DNA of 64,000 bases from CAWCDJ01 sp963796485 (GTDB lineage Bacteria; Acidobacteriota; Terriglobia; Bryobacterales; Bryobacteraceae), in assembly GCA_963796485.1 (NCBI GenBank), contig CAWCLV010000004.1:1054001-1118000 (forward strand). Direction: 5' to 3'. How positions within the stretch are numbered: the stretch's first letter is position 1; every line of letters starts with the position of its first letter. Made by a program: the position numbers and the translations under genes. This document shows positions 48,042-58,300 of the stretch, piece after piece. The notes beneath the pieces are model-generated. The model was not told where the DNA came from. It ran no database searches and was given only the letters and a program-made list of their open reading frames with translations.

Positions 48042-48826
48042 GCCGCCACCAACTTCGCCAGCGCCGCTGCGGGATCGCCCGATTTCATGAGATGCTCGCC
48101 CACGAGAAACGCCGAGTAGCCCGCGGCCCGCAATTTCGCGATATCTTCCGGTCCGTGGATGCCGCTCTCGCTTACCATCAGCGCGCCCGGCGGCATGTGC
48201 TCGGCCAGGCGGAGCGAGGTTTCGAGCGTTACGCGAAAGGTCGTGAGGTCGCGGTTGTTGACCCCGATAATCTCCGCGCCGCTTTCGATGGCGGCATCCA
48301 ACTCGCGGCGGTTGTGGACTTCCACCAGCGCCGCCATTCCGTAGTGCGCCGCCTGCTCCCGAAATTCCCTCATTTCGCCGGAGGTCAGGATCGCGGCAAT
48401 CAGCAGGATCGCGTCCGCGCCGTGTGCCGCCGCCTGGAGCACGTGCCCGGCTACGATCGTAAAATCTTTCCGCAGCACCGGCAGGGAGACCGCGCCGCGC
48501 GCGGCTTCGAGATCCCGCAGGCTGCCCTGGAAAAAGCTCTCGTCCGTGAGCACCGATACCGCGGCGGCCCCGCCGCGCTCATATACCGAGGCGATCGCCG
48601 CCGGGTCGAACTGCTCCACCAGAACTCCCTTGCTCGGCGAAGCTTTTTTCGCTTCCGCGATGATTGCCGGAGTCCGCCCGCGAAGGGCCGCGGCGAAATC
48701 GCGCCGGCCGGCGGCCCGCACTTCGGCCATCCGCTCCCATTCCTGAACCGGCGGGACACCGCGGGCTAGCTCTTCGCGTTTCCTGGCGACAATCCTGGCA
48801 AGGATATCTGGAATCGTTTCGATCAA
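48038..48826 (-). CDS. trpC: Indole-3-glycerol-phosphate synthase
   Basis: A 262-residue TIM-barrel enzyme closing the indole ring. IIAEAKKASPSKGVLVEQFD gives the catalytic Lys and Glu, and VLRKDFTIVAGHVLQAAAHG, IGVNNRDLTTF and MVSESGIHGPEDI are the other family motifs. It heads the seven-gene aromatic operon. The start is TTG; no clear ribosome site precedes it, but the reading frame matches the family from the next residue (IETIPDILARIVARK). trpE, trpG and trpD are not in the window. Confidence 0.94.
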   Translation of the reverse strand: MIETIPDILARIVARKREELARGVPPVQEWERMAEVRAAGRRDFAAALRGRTPAIIAEAKKASPSKGVLVEQFDPAAIASVYERGGAAAVSVLTDESFFQGSLRDLEAARGAVSLPVLRKDFTIVAGHVLQAAAHGADAILLIAAILTSGEMREFREQAAHYGMAALVEVHNRRELDAAIESGAEIIGVNNRDLTTFRVTLETSLRLAEHMPPGALMVSESGIHGPEDIAKLRAAGYSAFLVGEHLMKSGDPAAALAKLVAA

Positions 48827-48869
48827 GGGATTTTGTTTTATGTTAGCAAACGAGGCAGGGCAGGAAACT

Positions 48870-48895
48870 GCGCCCGCGCTCCGAGACGCGGGCGC
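48870..48895 (-). terminator. Hairpin behind the small secreted protein gene
   Basis: A perfect 9-bp stem GCGCCCGCG/CGCGGGCGC with an 8-base loop, 23 bp after the stop on the minus strand, followed by AGTTTCC. Only a weak T-tract, but stable. It separates this gene from trpC, which starts 44 bp further on. Confidence 0.6.
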
Positions 48896-48917
48896 TCAGG
48901 GGAATAAGGCGGGCGGA

Positions 48918-49220
48918 TCAATTGTGTTTGTCGCGATAGATCTGCTTACTCATCTTGTTCTGCTGCCGGTTGACCACGCGCTTTTCCTGCTTGGTCAGTT
49001 TGCCGCCGTTCAGTTTACGGTCGGCCTTTATTTCCTGGTGGATCGCCGCTTCCTTCTTCTCGAGGTTGGCTGTCTCGCCCGGCTTCAGCGCGCCGGATTT
49101 CACGCCCTGCGCGATGCGGTCCTGCTGATTCTCCGCGCGCTTCCCCACTTTGCTGGTCTGTCCGAACGCGGCGGCCATCAGCATGGAACCGGCCAGCGTC
49201 AACATGAAGAACTTTTTCAT
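48918..49220 (-). CDS. Small secreted helical protein
   Basis: A 100-residue exported protein. The signal peptide is MKKFFMLTLAGSMLMAAAFG. The mature 80 residues are highly charged and helical, with two related halves (SGALKPGETANLEKKEAAIHQ and GGKLTKQEKRVVNRQQNKM), each with a GxLxxxE turn. Such proteins are common in acidobacteria and some proteobacteria, but no function is known to me. AAAGAG lies just before the ATG. It probably has its own promoter in the 117-bp gap or is read from the TonB receptor operon. Confidence 0.75.
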   Translation of the reverse strand: MKKFFMLTLAGSMLMAAAFGQTSKVGKRAENQQDRIAQGVKSGALKPGETANLEKKEAAIHQEIKADRKLNGGKLTKQEKRVVNRQQNKMSKQIYRDKHN

Positions 49221-49338
49221 CTCTTTACCCTCTTTCTGTTCCGCCGAGTGGCTTCACGACCTGTTAAGCGCACAAGAGAGAAGAGAGTTGCGCGGCTCCC
49301 AATTAAATCCGGTTCATGTGAGCGGGCACGGCTGGTCT

Positions 49339-51315
49339 TCAATGCACCTTGCCGTCCCAGCGCAGCCCTACGCGCCACAAGCGCGGGGCGCCCGTGTTGG
49401 GCGTGGGTGTGAATGCGGTATAAAAGACGCGGTTGAGCGCGTTCTCAATCCCCATGTCTGCCGAAAGCGAGCGCCAAACGTGCTGCCGCGCGATCAACTG
49501 AACTACCGCATAACCCGGCAGCCGGAACTGGTTGAGGTCGTCGTCGAACTGATAGTCGAAGCTGCGAACGCCCGCGGTCGCCATGGTTCCGCCGTGCAGC
49601 CAGGTCAACAACGCCGAACCCTGATGCTTGGGGATCTGCGCCACGCGAAAACCCGTCACGTAGCGCGAATCCACGAAGAGGTATTGTGCGTCGCCCGACA
49701 AGTCGTGCCAGGAGCGGTGGAAATCCGCCTCCACGCCGCGGCTCAGCGCGTCGGCCGCGTTGGCCCGCTGCCGCACGATCGCCGCCGGGGTGGAGGAAAG
49801 CGTGACGTTGGTGATCAGGTTCGAGAGTGAATTGCGGTACGCCGTCACGCGGGCCGACGTGTTCTCTCCCACCCAATCGGCGCCGAACTCCGCGCCGAAA
49901 ACCGTCTCGGGCCGCAGGTTCGGATTGGCCAGCGTATCCGTGTTGCCCACCCGGAATTCGCGGTACAACTCGTTCAGGGTCGGCGCGCGGAACGCACGGT
50001 ACACGGACCCGCGCAGCCGCAGTCTCTTGCGTCCCACAACGAATCCGGCGTTCGGGCTCAAAAAGGTGTTGTCGCCCCCGGCGAAAGTATGGCGCAAACC
50101 CGCGAAAAACTTGGCCGGTCCGAGCGTGGCATCGGCCTGTCCGAAAACTCCGTGCTGCAATTGCGTGCCGCCGGCAATCCGCAGGCCCACGGGATTCAGA
50201 TGATCCGTATCGGTGCCGCCCATGCGGTCCACGTCCGCGCCGCCCAGCAGGTCCCAGCGCGACTCGTGATGTTGCCACAGCGCGGCGCCGCCCGTGGCAT
50301 CGGAAGGAACGGTTTGCGAATACGTGAGGCGTTCGGTATTGCGGTTGTTGGTGACCGAAGAGAACGTACTGTGGAACCCCTCGCGCGTGTGAAATCCGAG
50401 GATCGAAATCGAATCGTGGGCGAACTCGCGGTCATAGCGCAGCGAAACAGTTCCGAGCCCGGTGGAATTGTGGGTCAACACCGTGCCGTTGTGCCGCTCC
50501 TCGGCCAGCATATCGACCTTCAGGTAGAGGTTGCCGATGCGGCTGTAGTGGTCCAGATGCACGTCTCCGGTCACGAAGCGGACGCCGGCCTGCGTGTCCG
50601 CGCTGCCTCGAATCGATTCAGGGACGATGTAGTAGCCGTCCGTCTGGAAAGCCCGCAGCGAACCCGAAACGGCGAACTCCGACCACGCGTTCGAAAAGCC
50701 CGTCCAGGCGTCCTGCGAATCCTGATTGCCGGCTTCGAAACCCGAAAACAGGTGGAAGCGCTGCGCCGGCCGGGAGAAGATCCCGATCGCTCCGCTCATC
50801 GCCCGGTCGCCGAAGATGCTGGTCGCCGCGCCGCGTGAGATCTCCACGCTGGAAATTTCGTCCGGAGTGAATTGCGTCCAGTAGATCCAGCCCCCGAAGG
50901 GATCGTTGACCGGTATGCCGTCCCACAGCACCAGGGTGCGGCTCGCGCCCGAAGAGCCAATGCCGCGCAGCGAAATGCCCTGCGTAGTGGGATTGGCCAC
51001 CAGGCTGGAACTCCGGCGGAAGAGGCTGAACCCGGGGGTCTGGCGCAGACGGTCGTCCAGGTTGACGCCGGGTGTCTCGGCCAGTTGTTTCGAATCCATC
51101 ACGGAGATATTGGCCGGCGCTTCCGCCGAGATCTTCTCGGTCACCGTGATAGACGTCTTGACGGGTTCAGGTTTCGGAGGCTCCTGCTGGGCCTGCTGCT
51201 GCGCCAGGATCGGGCACACGCAGCACATCAGGAGTGATAATGCGGGCGCCCATCCAACCCGCTTCCGCGAACCTGCGGGGCGAAGGCGTGAACACAATCT
51301 TGTAACTCGTTTCAT
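49339..51315 (-). CDS. TonB-dependent outer-membrane receptor
   Basis: A 658-residue receptor. The signal peptide (about residues 12-40, ending CPILAQ) is followed by a TonB-box-like SITVTEK. The plug has SVMDSKQLAETPGVNLDDRL, GISLRGIGSSGASRTLVLWD, GIPVNDPFGG and SSVEISRGAATSIFGDRAMSG. About 500 residues of 22-strand barrel follow, with FRAPTLNELYREF and LNRVFYTAFTP near the end. Ligand unknown; the plug is of the vitamin B12/siderophore type. The first 149 bp overlap the end of the DUF58 gene in another frame, because the signal peptide lies inside that overlap. Confidence 0.88.
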   Translation of the reverse strand: MKRVTRLCSRLRPAGSRKRVGWAPALSLLMCCVCPILAQQQAQQEPPKPEPVKTSITVTEKISAEAPANISVMDSKQLAETPGVNLDDRLRQTPGFSLFRRSSSLVANPTTQGISLRGIGSSGASRTLVLWDGIPVNDPFGGWIYWTQFTPDEISSVEISRGAATSIFGDRAMSGAIGIFSRPAQRFHLFSGFEAGNQDSQDAWTGFSNAWSEFAVSGSLRAFQTDGYYIVPESIRGSADTQAGVRFVTGDVHLDHYSRIGNLYLKVDMLAEERHNGTVLTHNSTGLGTVSLRYDREFAHDSISILGFHTREGFHSTFSSVTNNRNTERLTYSQTVPSDATGGAALWQHHESRWDLLGGADVDRMGGTDTDHLNPVGLRIAGGTQLQHGVFGQADATLGPAKFFAGLRHTFAGGDNTFLSPNAGFVVGRKRLRLRGSVYRAFRAPTLNELYREFRVGNTDTLANPNLRPETVFGAEFGADWVGENTSARVTAYRNSLSNLITNVTLSSTPAAIVRQRANAADALSRGVEADFHRSWHDLSGDAQYLFVDSRYVTGFRVAQIPKHQGSALLTWLHGGTMATAGVRSFDYQFDDDLNQFRLPGYAVVQLIARQHVWRSLSADMGIENALNRVFYTAFTPTPNTGAPRLWRVGLRWDGKVH

Positions 51316-52288
51316 CGAGTGGTGCTTCCTGAATGCTCCCAGTCTGTGGGTAAACCAAAGCCAGGTACTTGAGGATAGTATATATGTCCCCATCCTCCGG
51401 TTGGCGGAACTGATATCCGTTAGACCGAAAATGAATGGAAGCCCCCTTCCCCGAGAGGCGCCACGCCAGGAACGCGCAGCAGTCGATGGCACGCTCGAAC
51501 CACGGGTCGAGCGACGCCGCGACGTCGCGGTCCAGAAACATCTCGACGGTCTGTTCCTGTTCGCGCGCGAATTCGCGCACCTGCAGGCTGCCGACGTGCG
51601 CCGATGCTTTCCAATCCACATGCCGGGCGCTTTCCAGCGCTTCATACGGGCGGATCCGGTAGAAATCGCGCCCCAGCCCGCGGTAGTGCGTCTCGATCTC
51701 GCCGGAAATTCCCGCCAGCAGGTCCTCGAACCCGGGGTGCGGATCGATTGAAGGATAGACGATCATTTCGCGGCGGGTCGTCACGCGGGCGCTTTTTTCC
51801 AGGAAGCCGAAGGGAAAGCTGGTGGAGAATGCGAACGTGTTCTGGCGATAGGCGCCGCGCCTCGGGAATCGCACCTCGAGCGTCTCTTCCACCGTGGCCC
51901 GGGGGGCGATCAGCGGGAAGTAGATGCCCGACGTCAGCACCGGGCTGTCCGGCTCGCGCACTCCCTCCACACGGATCGAAAACGACGGGATCAACCACTT
52001 TTGATTGCGGACGTAGAGTCTTCCGGGGACGTCACGCCTCGCCGGCGCGTGTTCGGGCACGAGGAAATCCAACTCCAGGGCCGCCAGGCAAAGGCGGCTG
52101 ACCAGGCCGGAGACCAGCAGCGTCGCCATCATTGCCGCAGCCACAAGGAAAAGCAGATTGTTGCCCGAAATGGCCGCGCCCCATCCAATGATCAGGATTG
52201 CCGCCGCGAACAAGAACCCGCCGCGCGTGATCTTGTAGCGAATCCGCTTCGCTACCATGCCGGAGAGCCTTTGCCAGAGCCGCCTCAT
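51167..52288 (-). CDS. DUF58 family membrane protein
   Basis: A 373-residue protein. Two helices (about residues 25-62) are followed by a beta-sandwich and the DUF58 motif RPYEALESARHVDWKASAHV, with LQVREFAREQEQTVEMFLDR. DUF58 proteins usually accompany MoxR ATPases and VWA proteins, but neither is near here. A role in assembling an envelope complex is likely. It starts 3 bp after the acyl-CoA synthetase stop. The last 49 codons are shared, out of frame, with the TonB receptor gene. Confidence 0.85.
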   Translation of the reverse strand: MRRLWQRLSGMVAKRIRYKITRGGFLFAAAILIIGWGAAISGNNLLFLVAAAMMATLLVSGLVSRLCLAALELDFLVPEHAPARRDVPGRLYVRNQKWLIPSFSIRVEGVREPDSPVLTSGIYFPLIAPRATVEETLEVRFPRRGAYRQNTFAFSTSFPFGFLEKSARVTTRREMIVYPSIDPHPGFEDLLAGISGEIETHYRGLGRDFYRIRPYEALESARHVDWKASAHVGSLQVREFAREQEQTVEMFLDRDVAASLDPWFERAIDCCAFLAWRLSGKGASIHFRSNGYQFRQPEDGDIYTILKYLALVYPQTGSIQEAPLDETSYKIVFTPSPRRFAEAGWMGARIITPDVLRVPDPGAAAGPAGASET

Positions 52289-52291
52289 GCG

Positions 52292-54106
52292 TTATTCCAG
52301 CGACCAGGGATTCGCCACCGTGGACAGATCGCCGAGAGCTTCGCCCAGGTACTTCTGCCGCATCAGACGGCGCACGATCTTGCCGCTCTGGGTCTTCGGC
52401 AATTCGGCCACGATCTGAATGTCGCGCGGACGAAACGTGGGCCCCAGGATTTCGACCACGGTGGCGCAAACGGCATCCGCTTCCACAAATACCCCGGACT
52501 TCGCAACCGCGTAGCCCACGATGGCTTCCCCCTTGAGTTCGTCCGGAACCCCGATCACCGCGGCCTCCGCGACCCCGGGATGCTGCATCATGGCTTCTTC
52601 CACCTCCGCCGGGCCGACCTTGCGCCCCGCCACGTTCATCGATTCGTCGGCCCGCCCGTGCAGGAACCAGTGGCCGTCCTCATCCACGCTGGCCCAATCG
52701 CCGTGGTACCACATGCCGGGGAAGCGCGACCAGTAGGTCTCGAGATACCGCTCCGGGTCTCCCCAGACTCCGCGGGTCATGGAAGGCGCGGGCTTGGTGC
52801 AGACCAGGTAGCCTTTGCGGCCGCGAACGGGTTGGCCGTTCTCATCCACGCACTCGGTGGCCATGCCCGGACCCGGCCCGCCCAGCGAGCAGGGCTTCAA
52901 CGCCTGGATGGGCAGCGGCAGCAGGAAGGACCCCACAATCTCGGTTCCGCCCGAGATGTTGATGATCGGGCAGCGACGTCTCCCCACGCGTTCGAAGAAC
53001 CACCTCCACGCCGCTTCGTCCCAGGGCTCTCCGGTGGACCCGAGCAACCGGAGCGAGCCCATCGGCGGCAGCGTGCATCCCGCCCTGGCCAGCAGGCGGA
53101 TCGCGGTCGGGGAAACGCCAAATGTGGTGATGCCGTGCCGTTCGATGGTGTCCCACAACCGCGAAGCACTCGGGAAATCGGGGGCGCCGTCGTAGAGGAA
53201 GATCGTCCCGCCGAATAGATGGTTGCCCAAAATGCTCCAGGGCCCCATCATCCAGCCGATATCCGATAGCCAGAAGAAGCGGTCCGAGTCGCGATGGTCG
53301 AAGGCCAGCCAGATCTCTTTGCCCATCTGCGCGAGGCAGCCTGCGTGGGTGTGAACGGTGCCCTTCGGCCTGCCGGTGGTACCCGAGGTGTAGAGCAGGA
53401 AAGCGCGCGCCTCCGAATCGAGCGCCGCGGTGGGGGCTTCCGCAGGCTGATCCGGGAAAAGCGGCCCGTTCACGATGACAGTATGCTCTACGCCGCGGGG
53501 CATCTTCGCGGCGAGGGGGATGCGCTTGCCGCGGCGCTCCAGATGGTCGGCCGTGAACAGGACGCGGGCGCCGGAATCTTCCAGTCGCGCGGCGACGGCC
53601 CCCCCGCCGAATCCGGCGAAGATCGGCACAACCGTCACCCCGAGTTTGAAGCAGCCGTACAGGATGGAGAGGATTTCCGGGACCATGGGCATGCACAGCG
53701 CGGCGCGGTCACCGTGCTCGATGCCCATGGCGCGAAGTCCATTAGCAACGCGGTTGGCTTCGTCCCGCAGTTCGGAAAAGCGAACGGTGCGCGTGGCGCC
53801 GTTCTCGGCTTCCCAGATGCAAGCCACCCGGTCCGCGGCGGCCCAGCGGTCCAGGCAATTATGCGCGATATTCAGTGTGCCGCCATGGAACCAGCGCGCC
53901 CACTCCGGGCCGGCGGTAAGATCGAGCACCTCGTTGTAAGGAGTGAACCACTCGACGCGCATTTCGCGCATCATCTCGTCCCAGAAGCGCTCGGAGTCGT
54001 CGCGGGAAAAGCGAAGGAAGGCCTCGCGATCATCAAAGCCCAGCCGCTGCATGAACCGCCAGACGTTGGTCCCTTCGATAAACTCGCGCGTGGGCTCCCA
54101 AATCAT
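52292..54106 (-). CDS. AMP-forming acyl-CoA synthetase, acetyl-CoA synthetase-like
   Basis: A 604-residue enzyme that adenylates a carboxylic acid and couples it to CoA. The AMP-binding P-loop is LLYTSGTTGRPKGTVHTHAG (about 238-257). SGGTEIVGSFLLPLP, WYHGDWASVDEDGHWFLHGR and the C-terminal Lys in PKTQSGKIVRRLMR follow. The N-terminus (FMQRLGFDDREAF, RDDSERFWDEMMRE, WFTPYNEVLDLT) resembles acetyl-, propionyl- and acetoacetyl-CoA synthetases; the true substrate is uncertain. It is the first gene of an operon with DUF58 and the TonB receptor. Confidence 0.9.
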   Translation of the reverse strand: MIWEPTREFIEGTNVWRFMQRLGFDDREAFLRFSRDDSERFWDEMMREMRVEWFTPYNEVLDLTAGPEWARWFHGGTLNIAHNCLDRWAAADRVACIWEAENGATRTVRFSELRDEANRVANGLRAMGIEHGDRAALCMPMVPEILSILYGCFKLGVTVVPIFAGFGGGAVAARLEDSGARVLFTADHLERRGKRIPLAAKMPRGVEHTVIVNGPLFPDQPAEAPTAALDSEARAFLLYTSGTTGRPKGTVHTHAGCLAQMGKEIWLAFDHRDSDRFFWLSDIGWMMGPWSILGNHLFGGTIFLYDGAPDFPSASRLWDTIERHGITTFGVSPTAIRLLARAGCTLPPMGSLRLLGSTGEPWDEAAWRWFFERVGRRRCPIINISGGTEIVGSFLLPLPIQALKPCSLGGPGPGMATECVDENGQPVRGRKGYLVCTKPAPSMTRGVWGDPERYLETYWSRFPGMWYHGDWASVDEDGHWFLHGRADESMNVAGRKVGPAEVEEAMMQHPGVAEAAVIGVPDELKGEAIVGYAVAKSGVFVEADAVCATVVEILGPTFRPRDIQIVAELPKTQSGKIVRRLMRQKYLGEALGDLSTVANPWSLE

Positions 54107-54113
54107 AGCGGCT

Positions 54114-54145
54114 GCCCGCTCCCTTACGGTCGCGGCTCTGTGAAC
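54114..54145. repeat. Dispersed palindrome, single arm
   Basis: GCCCGCTCCCTTACGGTCGC and the following GGCTCTGTGAAC are one arm of the palindrome seen at 20814 and 43208. The opposite arm is absent. It fills most of the 42-bp gap between the acyl-CoA synthetase start and the membrane fusion protein stop. Confidence 0.75.
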
Positions 54146-54148
54146 ACT

Positions 54149-55399
54149 TTAGCGGGTTCGCACTTCCACGACAGTGCCTTCCTGAACAGCGTCGGAAGGG
54201 TTCGAAATTACCAGGTCACCGGGCGAAAGGCCGCTGGCGATCTCCACCTCCGAACCGAGATCCTGTCCGATGGTAACCTGCCGGAAGTGCACGATGTGGT
54301 CCGGACCCACCACCGCCACCCTGGGCCCGGTTTTCACGGTTTGCAGCGTATCGCCCGGGATCAGCAGCATCGGTTTGCCCTTTGCCGCCGCGAACCGTAC
54401 CTGCGCGTACATTCCGGGGTACAGCGTTCCGCCGGGATTGGGTGTCTGGAGGATCACCAGCATCGCCCGCGACGTAGTGTCGAGCGAATTGGAGATGTTC
54501 GTGACCCTGGCCGGGAAAACCTGACCGCGACGCTCATCCACCCGCAACTCCGCCTGCTGTCCTTCATGAATCGATTCCACGTACGATTGCGGCACCTGCA
54601 CGAAGATGCGCAGCGGATCGATCCGCGCCACCCGGAACATCTCTTTCGTGCCGGCGTTAATCAGGGTGCCGATGTCCACGTTGCGGGCAGTCACCACGCC
54701 GCCGAATGGCGCCGTCACCCGGGCGAAGCCTTTCAGCTCGAGCAGCCGGTTCAGGTTCGCCTGGCTGGCCCGGATGGTGTCCTGCGCGGTCGCCAGGCTC
54801 GCGTTGGCGTGCTCCACCTGGGCCTGCTTCACTTCCAGATCCGCCTTGCGCTGATCGACCTCCTGCCGCGGCACCACGCCTTTCGCCAGCAGCCGGTCCC
54901 AGCGCTCCGACGTCACGCGCGCCAAGTCCAGGTTGGCCTTCGCCAGCGAGATGTCGGCCTGCAGTTCCTTTTGGTTCGACTGCGCCTGCGCCAGCGAGGC
55001 GCGTGCCTGGCTGATCTGCTGGTCGAGCTCCGGCGTTTCGATCTCCGCCATCAGGTCGCCGGTCTTTACGTGCGATCCGAAATCGACGAACCGCGACTTG
55101 AGATACCCGTCCGCGCGCGAGAAAATCGGCGACTCGATGAGCGCCTGCAAATCGCCCGGCAGTTCGATGGCGTCCTTCGAAGCTTCAAGCCGCGCGGCGG
55201 TCGCGATCACCACCGGCTTGCGCGCCGCTACTTCCTGCGACGCCGCCAGCAGAGACTTCTGCCGCGAGAGCCGCGGAATCAGCCCGGCCACGATCGCCAC
55301 CGCGACCACCGCCCCCACCAGCAGAAAAAACAACAGCACGGGACGCCGCCCCGCCCTCGGCTGCCGGCCCGGACCCGCGCCGGTCTGCTGCGCCATCAT
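54149..55399 (-). CDS. RND efflux periplasmic adaptor (membrane fusion protein)
   Basis: A 416-residue HlyD/AcrA-type adaptor. One N-terminal membrane helix (about 20-43), a lipoyl-like half (FVDFGSHVKTGDLMAEIETP), a long coiled coil (about 105-200) with many Gln and Ala (ASLAQAQSNQKELQADISLA), the second lipoyl half (VTAPFGGVVTARNVDIGTLI) and a beta-barrel (FVQVPQSYVESIHEGQQAEL). It links the inner-membrane pump encoded just upstream to an outer-membrane channel, which is not encoded here. The ATG overlaps the pump stop. Confidence 0.93.
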   Translation of the reverse strand: MMAQQTGAGPGRQPRAGRRPVLLFFLLVGAVVAVAIVAGLIPRLSRQKSLLAASQEVAARKPVVIATAARLEASKDAIELPGDLQALIESPIFSRADGYLKSRFVDFGSHVKTGDLMAEIETPELDQQISQARASLAQAQSNQKELQADISLAKANLDLARVTSERWDRLLAKGVVPRQEVDQRKADLEVKQAQVEHANASLATAQDTIRASQANLNRLLELKGFARVTAPFGGVVTARNVDIGTLINAGTKEMFRVARIDPLRIFVQVPQSYVESIHEGQQAELRVDERRGQVFPARVTNISNSLDTTSRAMLVILQTPNPGGTLYPGMYAQVRFAAAKGKPMLLIPGDTLQTVKTGPRVAVVGPDHIVHFRQVTIGQDLGSEVEIASGLSPGDLVISNPSDAVQEGTVVEVRTR

Positions 55400-58300
55400 A
55401 TCGAGTTCATCTCCGCATTCCTTCCGTGCCGCGGCGGATTGCGCCGCAGCACACTGTAAACCACGGGCACCAGGAAGAGGGTTGCGACCGTGGCGAGAAT
55501 CAAGCCGCCGATCACCGCGCGCCCGAGCGGCGCATTCTGCTCGCCGCCTTCCCCCAGCCCCAAAGCCATCGGCAGCATTCCGACGATCATCGCCAGCGCG
55601 GTCATCAGCACCGGCCGCAGCCGCGTGAACCCGGCTTCGAGAGCCGCCGAAGGGGCGTCCGAGCCGGTCTCGCGCAAATCGTTCGCGAAGTTCACCAGCA
55701 GAATGCTGTTCGCCGTAGCCACCCCGATGCTCATGATCGAGCCCATCAGCGAGGGCACGTTGAGCGTCGTTCCGGTCACGAACAGCATGAGCACGATCCC
55801 CGAGAGCGCACCCGGCAGCGCCATCAGAATAATGAACGGGTCGAGCCAGGATTGGAAATTCACCACCATCACGAAATAGACCAGCACGATGGCGAAAACC
55901 AAGCCGATTCCCAAGCCCTGGAAGGAACTGCGCATGGTGGCCACCTGCCCCCGCGTCTCGAAGAAGCTGCCCTTCGGCAGCTTGGAGGTCAGCGACTGTA
56001 GAACCCGGTCCGTATCGGCAGCCACGGCGCCCAGGTCGCGATCCTGCACGTTCGCGAAAACATCGTACACGGGCTGCACGTTGTAGTGATTCACCACCGA
56101 GGGCATGCTGCCGCGCACCAGCTTTCCTACATTGGTGAGCAATTGAGGCGCGGGCTTCCCGGATGCATGGATAGGCGTACTCAACAGCGCGGCGGTGGAA
56201 TCCACACGGTACTGCGGCACCATCACGCTGATCGGGTAGTCTACGCCGTTGCGGGGGTTGATCCAGTAATTCGGCGAGACTTGCGTGCTCGAAGAGAGCG
56301 CGATCAGCAGACTGTTGGCGACGTCTTTTTGCGAGAGCCCAAGCTGTCTCGCCCGCGTCCGGTCCACTTCGAACCGCAGCTCCGGAACACCCTCCACCTG
56401 GTGCGTGTGAACGTCCACCGCCCCTGGGATGCGGGTCATGCGCCGTTCGATTTCGTGCGCCAGGGCGTAATCCGCCGGGCCGTTCGCCAGCGGACCCACC
56501 ACCTGCACGTCGATGGGCGCCGGAAGTCCGAAATTCAGGATCTGCCCGACCATGTCCGCCGGCTGGAAGAAGAAGGTGAGCTCCGGGTATTGGCGATCCA
56601 GCAGCGTTCGCAGGCGCCGGATGTAATCGCGGGTCGATCCGTGCTCGCCTGCCCGCAGCGAGACCAGGATTTCGCCGTCGAACGGCCCGATCGTGGCGGA
56701 GTCGCTCATCGCGAGGTTAACCCCGGAATACGGCAGGCCGATGTTGTCCACCATGTCGGTTAGCTCGTCCGCCGGGATCACCTGCCGGATGTTGTTCTCC
56801 ACCCGCGCGAAATAGCGCTCCGTCTCTTCGATCCGGGTGTTGCCGGGAGCGCGCACGTGCAGCCGGATCTGGCCGGAATCCACCTGCGGAAAGAAATCCT
56901 CACCCAAAAAGGGCGTGAGCGCCAGGCAGGTGCCGCAAATCAGAACGAATGCCCCGGCCACCAGGCCGCGGTGGTCCAGCGCGGAAGCGAGCAGGTTCCG
57001 GTAGCCTGCGCGCATCCGCTCGAACTGCCTCTGGAACGGATTTCGCGGCGCGCCGTCTTCCGAATCGTGCGCTTCCGCTTCGCCCGCCAGCAGATACCGG
57101 ACCATGGTGGGCACCAGTGTGCGCGAGAGCACATACGAAGCGGCAATCGCCAGGACGACGGCCAGTGCCAGCGGGGTAAACAGATATTGCGCCGTCCCCG
57201 TCAGAAAAATCACGGGGACGAAGACGATGCAGATGCACAGCGTGGATACGAACGCCGGGGTGGCGATCTGCATCGCGCCGTCGAGGATCGCCCGTACAAT
57301 CGGCTTGCCCAGACCGAAATTGCGGTGGATGTTCTCGATCGTCACCGTGGCATCGTCCACCAGAATGCCGACCGCCAGGGCCAGCCCTCCCAGGGTCATC
57401 ACGTTGATCGTTTCGCCCATCAGGTTCAGGATGGCGAGGGAGGTCAGGATCGAGAGCGGAATCGAAATGCAAACGATCAGCGTGCTGCGCCAGCTTCCCA
57501 GAAACAGCAGGATCATCAGGCCGGTCAGGCCCGCCGCGACCACCGCTTCGCGGATCACTCCCTGGATCGCCGCCCGCACGAAGATCGACTGATCGAACAT
57601 GACCCGCAACCGCAGCGAAGGCGGCAGGGTCGAGCGGACTCGCGGCAGAATCGCTTTGAGCTGCGCCACGATTTCGAGCGTGGAGGCGCCGCCGTTCTTC
57701 AATGCCGTCAGCAGCGCGGCCCGGGCGCCGTTGTGCCGGACGATGTTGGTCTGCACCGCGTAGCCGTCGCGCACGTGCGCCACATCGCCTACGAAGACGG
57801 TGGTCCCATTGGTCTGGCGAATCGGGAGGCGGTTGAATGCCGTGGCCAGGTCGGGCTCGCCGTTAATGCGGACGGTGTATTCGCCTCCTCCGATCTTCAC
57901 CGTGCCCGAAGGCAGAATGATGCTCTGCGAGTTGATCGCGTCCACCACGTCGTTGGCGGAGAGCCCCTGGGCGTAGAGCGCCTGCGGGTTCAGATCCACC
58001 GAAATCTGGCGGGGCTTGCCGCCGTAAGGCAGCGGGAAACTGGCCCCCTGCACGCTTGCCAGTTGCGTCCGGATGAAGTTGTAGCCCAGATCGTAGAGCT
58101 GCTGTTCCGGCAAGACATCGCTCGAAATTCCGAATTGCAGGATGGGAACGCTGGAGGCGTTGAAGCGAATGATATTCGGAGGGGTGATGCCGGTCGGGAG
58201 CGATTTGAGCACGGATTGCGAAGCGGCGGCCATTTGCGCCACAGCCGCATCAATGCGCGCGTTGGCGTGAAAATAGACGCGAATGACCGAGAGCCCGGGC

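Noticed and set aside
53294..55459. Plus-strand frame of 721 codons opposite the acyl-CoA synthetase and adaptor genes
   Set aside because: Antisense shadow; it even runs through the intergenic palindrome (giving PLPYGRGSV), a sign of non-coding readthrough.
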